A DNA stretch of 64,000 nucleotides, taken from NCBI GenBank assembly GCA_021806645.1, contig JAJZQX010000002.1, positions 62,001-126,000 of the forward strand. Direction: 5' to 3'. The notes under the pieces are model-generated. The model made no database searches and had not been told where the DNA came from. It saw only the letters and a list, made by a program, of their open reading frames with translations. This stretch comes from Myxococcales bacterium. GTDB lineage: Bacteria > Myxococcota > Myxococcia > Myxococcales > Anaeromyxobacteraceae. Of the stretch, positions 1-6,525 are shown piece by piece; position 1 is the stretch's first letter, and each line of letters starts with the position of its first letter. The translations under genes and the position numbers were made by a program.

Positions 1-716
1 CCGATGGCGGCGTGGCAGGCCAGCACCACCCATAACGGGATGTGGAACTCCTGCCCCTTCATGATGGTGCCGAAGAGGACGAGCGCGATGATGCCCATCA
101 CCTTCTGCGCGTCGTTGGTGCCGTGGCTGTAGGAGAAGATCGCGGCCGAGCCGAGCTGCAGCTTGCGGAACCACCGGTCCACCTTGGCGGGGGTGAAGCC
201 CCGCACCAGCCAGGAGGTCAGCACCATCATGGCGGTGCCGAGCACCATGCCGATGAGCGGCGACAGCACGATGAACAGCGAGATCTTGAGGATGCCCGAG
301 CCGATCAGGCCGGAGGGGCCGAGCGCCGGCAGCGCGGCCCCGATCATGCCGCCCGCCAGCGCGTGCGACGAGGAGGAGGGCAGCCCCCAGGACCAGGTGA
401 GCAGGTTCCAGACGATGGCGCCCACCAGCGACGAGAAGACCACCACCAGCACCATGGTGTCGCCCATGGCGCGCAGATCCTCGAACTGGATGATCCCCTT
501 GCCCATGGTGTTGGCCACCTTGAGCTGGGCGCCCCAGAGCACGGGGGCGGCCGCGATGAAGTTGAAGAAGGCGGCCCAGGCCACCGCCTTCATGGGCGTC
601 AGCACCCGGGTGGAGACCACCGTGGCGATGGAGTTGGCGGCGTCGTGGAACCCGTTGATGAAGTCGAAGACGAGGGCGACGAGGATCAGCCCGATGACGA
701 CGGCGTAGAGGAGCAT
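1..716 (-). CDS. PiT-family inorganic phosphate transporter, C-terminus beyond window
   Basis: The reverse-strand reading from the ATG at 716 gives about 238 residues of a polytopic inner-membrane protein and runs off the left edge. The N-terminal NGFHDAANSIATVV motif and the downstream SYSHGTNDAQKVMG motif are the duplicated signature of low-affinity phosphate:cation symporters (PitA type). The alternating hydrophobic segments fit that fold. The DUF47 gene lies immediately upstream on the same strand, 28 bases away, the usual arrangement for Pit/DUF47 operons. The family call is firm. The substrate (phosphate rather than sulfate) is inferred from the DUF47 neighbour. Confidence 0.92.
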   Translation of the reverse strand, partial: MLLYAVVIGLILVALVFDFINGFHDAANSIATVVSTRVLTPMKAVAWAAFFNFIAAAPVLWGAQLKVANTMGKGIIQFEDLRAMGDTMVLVVVFSSLVGAIVWNLLTWSWGLPSSSSHALAGGMIGAALPALGPSGLIGSGILKISLFIVLSPLIGMVLGTAMMVLTSWLVRGFTPAKVDRWFRKLQLGSAAIFSYSHGTNDAQKVMGIIALVLFGTIMKGQEFHIPLWVVLACHAAI

Positions 717-744
717 GGCGGGGCGGCGGGGCCGGGTGGGCGGC

Positions 745-1374
745 TCAGGCGTGTTCGAGGACCACGCCCTCGATCACGTTGGCCACGTCCTCGGCCCGGT
801 CGGTGGCGTCCTCGAGGAGATCGATGATCTCCTTCCACTTCATCACCGTGAGCGGATCGTTGCCGCGCTTGAAGAGCTTGGCCATGGTCTTGCGGGTGAG
901 CGTGTCGGCCTGGTTCTCGAGCTTGTTCATCTCCTGGCAGGCGGCCAGGATGGTCCGCGGGTCCTTCTTCATGTTCCGCAGCCCCTTCACCGCCTCCTCC
1001 ATCTTGCGCGACTGCTCCACCAGCACGGCGGCCAGCTCACGCGACTCGGGGAGCACGGTGTCGATGTCGTAGAGGCCGAGCCGCTCGGCGGCCGCGTCGG
1101 CCAGGTCGAGCACGTCGTCGATGCGCGAGAGGAGCCGGTGGATCTCGGAGCGGTCGAACGGGGTGATGAACTGGGTGTGGAGCCGCTCGAAGGCCCGGTG
1201 GGTGATGTCGTCGGCGCGGTGCTCGACGTCCTTGATGGCCTGGCACTTGGCCGGCACGTCGGTGAAGTCGTCGAGCAGCCCCTTCAGCAGCACCACCCCC
1301 TCCACCACCGCGGCGGCCTGGGCCTCGAAATCCGAGAAGAAATCGTCCGACCTCGGCATCAAGCGCTGGAGCAT
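745..1374 (-). CDS. DUF47 (PhoU-like) phosphate transport accessory protein
   Basis: This 209-residue, mostly helical protein has the DUF47/PhoU-like pattern: an N-terminal VEHRADDITHRAFERL stretch and a matching C-terminal LEDATDRAEDVANVIEG stretch, the two three-helix halves of the fold with acidic metal-binding faces. DUF47 proteins are cytoplasmic partners of PiT transporters and are thought to modulate their activity. A strong AGGAGG ribosome-binding site stands four bases before the ATG at 1374. The gene is first in an operon with the Pit transporter. Length is normal for the family (about 205-225 residues). Confidence 0.9.
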   Translation of the reverse strand: MLQRLMPRSDDFFSDFEAQAAAVVEGVVLLKGLLDDFTDVPAKCQAIKDVEHRADDITHRAFERLHTQFITPFDRSEIHRLLSRIDDVLDLADAAAERLGLYDIDTVLPESRELAAVLVEQSRKMEEAVKGLRNMKKDPRTILAACQEMNKLENQADTLTRKTMAKLFKRGNDPLTVMKWKEIIDLLEDATDRAEDVANVIEGVVLEHA

Positions 1375-1499
1375 CTGTCCTCCTGGTGGGGAAGGGGCCT
1401 GTGAAGCGGGGGCAGGGTATCATGGCGGGCGGCCGGATCGGGTGGATCCCGGGCTGGCCGCGTCCCGGTCATGCCCGGCCTCGGCTCCCCGCGCTTCTC

Positions 1500-2159
1500 C
1501 TACCGCACGCGGTCGTTGACCAGGGCCCGCAGCTGCATGGCGTCGAACGGCTTCTCGACCCGCTGGTTCGGCGACCCGTCGAGAAACGCCTGGGCGCGAG
1601 GCGTGAAGGCCCCACCCGTGAGGAAGACCATCTGCGAGGCCTGGTCGCCGAGCTTGCCGTCGGTGCCCACCTCGCGGGCCACGCGCGTCACCTCGGCGGC
1701 GAACGAGCCGAGCTGCCGGACCATCCCGTTGACGATGGTGGCCGTGCGCATGAACTCGCCCTTGAGCGGCCGCCCCTCGATCTCGAGCGCCATCGACTGC
1801 GAGAGGTCGCCCTTGGCCACGGCACCGATGACGCGAGCCATCTCGCTCGTCGGTTGGACCAGGTCGGAGACGAGCCCGTTGACGGCGCTGACCTTCCGCC
1901 CCCAGCCTCCAGGGGCATCCTCGACGGTGACCCGTTGCGAGATCTGGCCCTCCTTGCCCACGGCCAGGCTGACCCGGTCGAACTCCTGGCCGATCCGTTC
2001 CTCGCGCTCGATGACCTCGTTGAGCGTGTCGGCGACCTTCCCGGCCAGCCCCGTGTGATGCACCGGCATCCGAGCGGAGAAATCGCCCCTCTTGAAGGCC
2101 GCGAGGACCGCGAGCAGCTGTTTCGTGTCGAGCGCATCGGTTGTCGGTTCGGCCGGCAT
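1500..2159 (-). CDS. Collapsed hybrid kinase: HAMP domains fused to a receiver-domain tail
   Basis: The protein has 219 residues. Residues about 10-62 and 97-150 read as HAMP units (LLAVLAAFKRGDFSARMPV; MARVIGAVAKGDLSQSMAL), followed by FAAEVTRVAREVGTDGKLG. This is the N-terminus of the large cytoplasmic multi-HAMP hybrid histidine kinases. At about residue 175 it switches to QMVFLTGGAFTPRAQAFLDG and VEKPFDAMQLRALV, the last two strands and conserved Lys-Pro of a receiver domain. The remaining HAMPs, the kinase core and the phosphoacceptor half of the receiver are all missing. The simplest reading is an in-frame internal deletion. A GGGAGAG ribosome-binding site precedes the ATG, so it may still be translated, but it cannot act as a kinase or accept phosphate. 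Confidence 0.7.
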   Translation of the reverse strand: MPAEPTTDALDTKQLLAVLAAFKRGDFSARMPVHHTGLAGKVADTLNEVIEREERIGQEFDRVSLAVGKEGQISQRVTVEDAPGGWGRKVSAVNGLVSDLVQPTSEMARVIGAVAKGDLSQSMALEIEGRPLKGEFMRTATIVNGMVRQLGSFAAEVTRVAREVGTDGKLGDQASQMVFLTGGAFTPRAQAFLDGSPNQRVEKPFDAMQLRALVNDRVR

Positions 2160-2267
2160 CGTCTCTCCCGAATGGATGCGGTGCTGGGCTGGTTCCTTCA
2201 GCGCCGCGTTCTGGCTCTCGCCTGACGTCCCGCGCTCACGGCGAGGATCACCAGGCCAGTCGGAGTG

Positions 2268-2298
2268 CGACTACCTGCACGTTCCGTTCGCGGTTCGG
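2268..2298 (-). repeat. 31-base element, copy 1, upstream of the HAMP gene
   Basis: This stretch matches 3076-3106 at 27 of 31 positions, in the same orientation relative to the regulator gene that follows. Core shared blocks are ACCTGCAC and TTCCGTTC (plus-strand reading). It lies about 110 bases upstream of the ATG at 2159. It may be a promoter or operator shared by the two regulators, or a remnant of a duplicated gene start. No classical -35/-10 pair is obvious in it. Confidence 0.6.
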
Positions 2299-2330
2299 CC
2301 CGATCGGGATCGTCCGCATTGCCCTTCGAC

Positions 2331-2352
2331 ATCACCGTAGTTCCTACGTGAT
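2331..2352. promoter_or_regulatory. Bulged palindrome, possible operator
   Basis: The arms ATCAC-C-GTAG and CTAC-GTGAT flank a TTC loop, nine pairs with a single bulged C. The site lies in the gap between two minus-strand regulator genes, upstream of the HAMP gene. It could be a protein-binding site or an RNA hairpin; no T-run follows on either strand. Confidence 0.35.
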
Positions 2353-2370
2353 CGCCCCCGCCGGGTCATT

Positions 2371-2390
2371 TGGGGGCGGGGTTGCCCCCA
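2371..2390. promoter_or_regulatory. GC-rich hairpin downstream of the receiver gene
   Basis: A perfect seven-base stem, TGGGGGC against GCCCCCA, closes a six-base loop. On the minus strand it lies about 170 bases after the stop of the stand-alone receiver gene. It has no following T-run, so a factor-independent terminator is doubtful. Confidence 0.3.
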
Positions 2391-2557
2391 ACCCCAAGGT
2401 CAGCGTGGTGGCCCACCATGACTCAACCCGTGCGGAGCGTGGAAGGGAGAGGAGCAAGCCTTCAGGGCAGCGCATGAAGGGAGCGCGTGGCGTTCGAGGT
2501 TCACCTTGGGCAGATGAGGCGGCTGCTCGACGCGGAACCGATGAAAGCGCGCCGGGC

Positions 2558-3067
2558 CTACGCAGGGTCGAGCCGCCGGGCGATGGCGCCGCGGAGGGTG
2601 GCGGCGTCGAACGGCTTCTCGATGAACTCCATCCCGGGCCTGGCCAGGAAGTCCCGCGCCTCGTCGGTGCAGGCGCCGCCCGAGAGGAAGACCATCTTCG
2701 AGGCCAGCGCCGGGTCGAGCCGCCCCACCTCGCGGTGCAGGTCCATCCCGCTCATGCCCGGCATCAGCAGGTCGGAGAAGATGACGTCGAACTGCTCGCC
2801 GCGCGTCAGGAACTCCAGCGCCTCCCTCGCGCCGCCCTTCAGGATCACGTCGAACTCGCCGCCCAGCGTACGCTCGATGACCCTGCCCACCAGGGGCTCG
2901 TCGTCGACCGCGAGGATGCGATGGCGGCGGGCCGACGGCGCCGCCCGGTCGATGGGCGGCTTGGCCAACGCTTCGGAGAACCTGGCGCCATTGGAGGCGT
3001 GGCCCGACCCTCCCCCGCCAACCGGCGGGAGCCTCGGGTTCGGAGCTGCGACAGGCGACGACGCCAT
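2558..3067 (-). CDS. Stand-alone receiver-domain response regulator
   Basis: After a Pro/Gly-rich N-terminal tail the protein has a complete receiver domain: HRILAVDDEPLVGRVIE (acidic pocket), DVIFSDLLMPGMSG (phosphoacceptor Asp), KMVFLSGG (switch residue) and FIEKPFD (conserved Lys-Pro). No output domain follows. It is probably a phosphorelay or single-domain regulator. The ATG at 3067 was chosen. A TTG at 3121 would extend it, but through the repeated 31-base element, and would add residues unlike any receiver. Its KMVFLSGG...EKPFD tail closely resembles the tail of the neighbouring HAMP fusion protein, so both probably derive from the same hybrid-kinase family. Confidence 0.8.
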   Translation of the reverse strand: MASSPVAAPNPRLPPVGGGGSGHASNGARFSEALAKPPIDRAAPSARRHRILAVDDEPLVGRVIERTLGGEFDVILKGGAREALEFLTRGEQFDVIFSDLLMPGMSGMDLHREVGRLDPALASKMVFLSGGACTDEARDFLARPGMEFIEKPFDAATLRGAIARRLDPA

Positions 3068-3075
3068 TCCAGGCA

Positions 3076-3106
3076 CGACAACCTGCACATTCCGTTCTCG
3101 GATCGG
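3076..3106 (-). repeat. 31-base element, copy 2, upstream of the receiver gene
   Basis: This is the second copy of the element at 2268-2298, with four mismatches in 31 bases. It ends nine bases before the proposed ATG at 3067. Translated through, both copies would give the same short peptide RERNVQVV, so a duplicated coding start cannot be excluded. Confidence 0.6.
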
Positions 3107-3295
3107 TTTGGCCTGGGCCAATCACCATTCCGAGGAACATCAGCCTGTTCCGGCCACACGGCGCCTTCTCCGGGCCCGTTGTGCGCGGGTGCCCGAGAAC
3201 CCAGGGTGAGCGCGTGTCTGTCCCACGACCCCACCCTCATGGAGCGTCCGTGGAGAGGCGCACGCCCCCGGTCCAGCGTATGAAGGAGCAAGTTC

Positions 3296-4099
3296 ATGAT
3301 CCGCTCCACCTTCCGGCTCACGCCCGGCATCGGCGCCTGGCTCGAGTCCCGGCTCTGGGACGCCGGGGTGCACAGCTGGGCCGACCTGCCCGGCGGCGCG
3401 CTCCCCGCGGTCGGGCCGAAGGTGGGGGCGCGGCTGCGCGAGGCGGTGGCCAGGGCGGGGGAGGCGCTGGCCGCGGGCGACGCCGAGGCGCTGGCCCGGA
3501 TGCTGCCGCGGGCCGAGCGGTGGCGGCTCTACTCCGCCTTCGCCGGCGACGCCGGCTTCCTCGACATCGAGACCGACGGCACCGATCGGATCACCGCCAT
3601 CGGCCTGCTCGACCGGGACGGCCCGCGCGTCCTGCTGGCCGGCCGCGATCTCGGCGAGTTTCCGCGGCTGGCCTCGCGCTGGAAGCTGCTCGCCACCTTC
3701 AACGGGCAGGCCTTCGACGTGCCGGTGCTCCGCCGCGCCTTCCCCGGCTGGACGCCGCCGCTGGCCCACGTCGATCTCTGCCACCTCTGGCGGCGGCTCG
3801 GCCACGCCGGAGGGCTGAAGGCGCTGGAGCTTGCCGAGGGGCTCCACCGGCCGCCGCACCTGGCCGGGCTCTCCGGGCTCGACGCCATCCGGCTCTGGCG
3901 GGCCTGGCAGGCCGGCGACGAGGCCGCGCTGCGGCTGCTGGCCGAGTACAACCTCCACGACGCCGTCCACCTGCGGACGCTGATGGACCGCGGCTACAAC
4001 CGGATGCTCGCGCGGCTGCGGCTGCCGGCGGCGCCGGTCCGGGTCGCCGAGCCGGGCGACTTCCGGTACGACCTGAGCAAGGCGCTGCAGGTGCTCTGA
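3296..4099 (+). CDS. RNase H-fold 3'-5' exonuclease (YprB type)
   Basis: The 267-residue protein carries the three DEDD exonuclease motifs in order: AGFLDIETDG (ExoI, Asp and Glu), LATFNGQAFDVPVL (ExoII) and LLAEYNLHDAVHLRTL (ExoIII). An N-terminal helical segment contains a helix-hairpin-helix-like stretch (DLPGGALPAVGPKVGARL). This matches the YprB/RNase_H_2 family, cytoplasmic exonuclease-like proteins of uncertain substrate. AAGGAG precedes the ATG at normal spacing. The gene stands alone on the plus strand after two minus-strand regulators. Its nuclease activity is inferred from the complete motif set. Confidence 0.85.
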   Translation: MIRSTFRLTPGIGAWLESRLWDAGVHSWADLPGGALPAVGPKVGARLREAVARAGEALAAGDAEALARMLPRAERWRLYSAFAGDAGFLDIETDGTDRITAIGLLDRDGPRVLLAGRDLGEFPRLASRWKLLATFNGQAFDVPVLRRAFPGWTPPLAHVDLCHLWRRLGHAGGLKALELAEGLHRPPHLAGLSGLDAIRLWRAWQAGDEAALRLLAEYNLHDAVHLRTLMDRGYNRMLARLRLPAAPVRVAEPGDFRYDLSKALQVL

Positions 4100-4184
4100 T
4101 GTGGGCAACGGGAGAATGGTCCGCGCCGCCCGTTGGAGTAGAATGAAGCGGTCGGCCTCCCCCCGACCCCGACTGGACCAGCAC

Positions 4185-4850
4185 ATGAACCGCCTTCTCC
4201 GCATCAGCCTCGTCTCCACGCTCGCGCTCTGCGCCTGCAACCCGCACGTGTCGGGCAACGGCGTGCTGGGCGAGGAGCAGCGTCTGGTGCCCCCGTTCAC
4301 CGGCGTTGACATCTCGCTCTCGGCCGAGGCGACCGTCACCGCCAACGCTTCCAAGCAGACCCTCACCGTCAGCGTGGACGAGAACCTGCTCCAGTACATC
4401 GACACGCCGGTGGTGGGAGGAATCCTGACGACGCGGCTCAAGGGGATCGACGGGATCGATTCGGTCCACCCGCTGCGGATCGTGGCGCAGGCCAAGAAGC
4501 TCGACTACGTCCGCGCCACCGAGGCGTCCAACGTGGACGTGAAGAACGCCGGCGACCCGGCTCCCGGCTTCGTCTTCGAGGTGACGGCGGCCGGGTTGAG
4601 CAACGTGCAACTGCAGGGGACCGGCGGCGAGCGGCTCCTGGTTGACCTGTCGGGCGGCTCGGGGCTCGACGCCAGGGCCTACCCGGTGGCCGGCGCCAAC
4701 GTGATGCTGGCCGGCGGCTCGAAGCTCCAGATCAACACCAGCGGCGACGTGGTTGGCAGCGCCGCGGACAACAGCACGGTCGAGATCACCGGCGCCGGCA
4801 CCTGCGCTGCGCTGGTGCTCAACAGCGGCGCGACCTGCGGCAAGCCCTGA
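4185..4850 (+). CDS. Lipoprotein with GIN (DUF2807) beta-helix domain
   Basis: The ATG at 4185 opens a lipoprotein signal peptide (MNRLLRISLVSTLALCAC) with a lipobox ending at Cys, so the mature protein is membrane-anchored. The remaining roughly 200 residues have the DUF2807/GIN pattern: FTGVDISLSAEATVT, then VDENLLQYIDTPVVGG, then repeating short strands of the kind KLDYVRATEASNVDV and GAGTCAALVLNSGA, typical of a right-handed parallel beta-helix. The function of the family is not established; it is common in surface or periplasmic proteins. An in-frame start further upstream would put a charged tail before the signal peptide and was rejected. Confidence 0.85.
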   Translation: MNRLLRISLVSTLALCACNPHVSGNGVLGEEQRLVPPFTGVDISLSAEATVTANASKQTLTVSVDENLLQYIDTPVVGGILTTRLKGIDGIDSVHPLRIVAQAKKLDYVRATEASNVDVKNAGDPAPGFVFEVTAAGLSNVQLQGTGGERLLVDLSGGSGLDARAYPVAGANVMLAGGSKLQINTSGDVVGSAADNSTVEITGAGTCAALVLNSGATCGKP

Positions 4851-4901
4851 TCGGCCTGCTCGGCCCGCCCGAGCCGCCCCGCCTGCGCCGCACCGGCAGG
4901 A

Positions 4902-4945
4902 CGGGTCGGCACCCCGGGTTCAGGCTGACCCGCGGGTCGGCACCC
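4902..4945. repeat. 13-base direct repeat, period 31
   Basis: CGGGTCGGCACCC occurs at 4902-4914 and 4933-4945. The spacer holds a small inverted repeat, CGGGT...ACCCG. The site is in the 177-base gap before the PilZ-receiver gene and may be regulatory. Confidence 0.45.
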
Positions 4946-5027
4946 TGGTGGGCTATCCCCCCAATTCGCCTCGATCCTCGCGGCCTTTGCCTTGCACAAC
5001 CAGAGGCGACCCGCCCGTGGTCACACC

Positions 5028-6491
5028 ATGAACTCGATCGAATACATCTGCGTCTTCGTCCGCGCCTCCGGGGCCCGGTTGCTGGCCGCCGAGCGGCTGG
5101 TCTGCTCGCTGCCGCACCTGCTCGGCCCGGCCTTGAGCGAGTGCGATCTCGTCTACACCACCTCGTCGCGCTACCTGGTGGTGGCGCTGCGCTTCGCGCC
5201 CGAGGGGTTCAACGAGTCGCTGCGGGCCCGGCTGGCCTTCTGGACGGCGCGGGCGGGCGGCCGCGCGCTGGCGGTGGGCGGCATGCCGGACGCGGAGCGG
5301 AAGGCCTTCCAGCTCCACCTCGAGAACTGCGAGCTGAAGCAGAAGGGCATCCAGCCCGGCGCGCTCTTCGAGGTGGCCGGGGCGCTCTTCACCGACGCCG
5401 GGGCGCCGGTGGAGCGCCGCCGCGCCGAGGCCGACCGGCCCATGCTGGTGGTTGACGTGGGCGGGCCGGGCTGGGACGGCGTGGCCTACGACCCGCAGAG
5501 CCGCGAGCTCTTCCTGCCGTCGCCGCTTTCGCCGCCGGTGGGCGACGAGGTGATGATGGTGGTGCGGGCCGCCGGGGTCGATCGGCCCATCGGCGTCCGG
5601 TCGCGCGTGACCAGCGTGCGGCCGGCGGCCGACGCCGGGCCGGGGAGGCCGGCCGGCTTCTCGCTCAACATCCCGGAGGCGGCCCCTTCGGTGCGGGCCC
5701 TGCTCGAGCAGCGGGCCCCCGCCGCCACCTTCGGCGCCCGCGTCGCGCCCCGCTATGCCGTGCGGGCCCCGGTCACGGTGGTGGCCGGTGCCGTGGCCAC
5801 GGCCCCCGCGCCCGCTCCGCTGATCGCGGGGGCGACCATCGAGTACGCCTCCGACCAGGACCTGGAGGCCGACTTCATCGAGAACCTCTCGCACGGTGGC
5901 GCGTTCGTCCACTCCTCCAATCCCTCGCCGGTCGGCACGCCGCTGTCGCTCCACTTCCGCCTCCCCAACGGGGCCGAGCTGGACGCGCAGGCGCTGGTGG
6001 CCTTCGTCAACAAGAACGGCATGGGCGTCCGCTTCTCCCTCGACGCCGAGGGCGAGGCGGCGCTGCAGGCGGCCATCGCCCACCTCTCGGCCCGGCCGCG
6101 CCGGGCCGTGGTGGTGGACGACGACGGGCCGATGCGCCGGATGCTGGCCGACGCGCTCACCGAGCGTGGCTTCGAGGTGACCACCGCCTCCGACGCCACC
6201 GACGGGATGCGGATCCTCTCGGAGGAGCTGCTCGGCCTGGATCTCCTGCTCACCGACGTCTACATGCCGGGCATGGACGGGGAGGAGTTCGTCCGCACCA
6301 TCCGCACGGCCGGTGGCGAGCAGGATCTGGCCATCGTGGTGGTGACCGGCAAGATGGACCTGGGCATGGAGCGGCAGCTCGAGGCGGCCGGCGCCGACGC
6401 GGTGCTCGACAAGGCGCTGGGGGCGGAGCTGATCGCCCAGGCCGCCGACGCCGCGCTGGAGCGGAAGCAGCAGGGGCGAACGGCGGCGTGA
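5028..6491 (+). CDS. PilZ-domain protein with C-terminal receiver domain
   Basis: The protein has 487 residues. Residues 1-140 are unrecognised. About 145-215 is PilZ-like. About 265-350 matches the myxobacterial PilZ paralogue type (TIGR02266): ADFIENLSHGGAFVHS and GMGVRFSLDAEG. Residues 359-475 form a complete receiver: AVVVDDDGPM, LLLTDVYMPGMDG with Asp410, VVVTGKMD and Lys462. PilZ domains often bind cyclic di-GMP. The classic RxxxR is not plain here, so binding is uncertain. The protein probably links phosphorelay input to a c-di-GMP-like output, perhaps motility or envelope. MNSIEY at 5028 was preferred over an in-frame start 12 codons upstream. Confidence 0.8.
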   Translation: MNSIEYICVFVRASGARLLAAERLVCSLPHLLGPALSECDLVYTTSSRYLVVALRFAPEGFNESLRARLAFWTARAGGRALAVGGMPDAERKAFQLHLENCELKQKGIQPGALFEVAGALFTDAGAPVERRRAEADRPMLVVDVGGPGWDGVAYDPQSRELFLPSPLSPPVGDEVMMVVRAAGVDRPIGVRSRVTSVRPAADAGPGRPAGFSLNIPEAAPSVRALLEQRAPAATFGARVAPRYAVRAPVTVVAGAVATAPAPAPLIAGATIEYASDQDLEADFIENLSHGGAFVHSSNPSPVGTPLSLHFRLPNGAELDAQALVAFVNKNGMGVRFSLDAEGEAALQAAIAHLSARPRRAVVVDDDGPMRRMLADALTERGFEVTTASDATDGMRILSEELLGLDLLLTDVYMPGMDGEEFVRTIRTAGGEQDLAIVVVTGKMDLGMERQLEAAGADAVLDKALGAELIAQAADAALERKQQGRTAA

Positions 6492-6525
6492 GGCGGGGCC
6501 TGGGCCCATGCCCAGGCCGCGCGCC

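Larger units (their letters stand above)
2160..2557. other. Gap between two regulator genes with several inverted repeats
   Basis: No convincing gene was seen in this 398-base stretch. It holds the first copy of a repeated 31-base element (2268-2298), a bulged palindrome (2331-2352) and a GC-rich hairpin (2371-2390), each listed separately. Open frames here have codon patterns unlike the neighbours and no recognisable motif. Confidence 0.6.
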
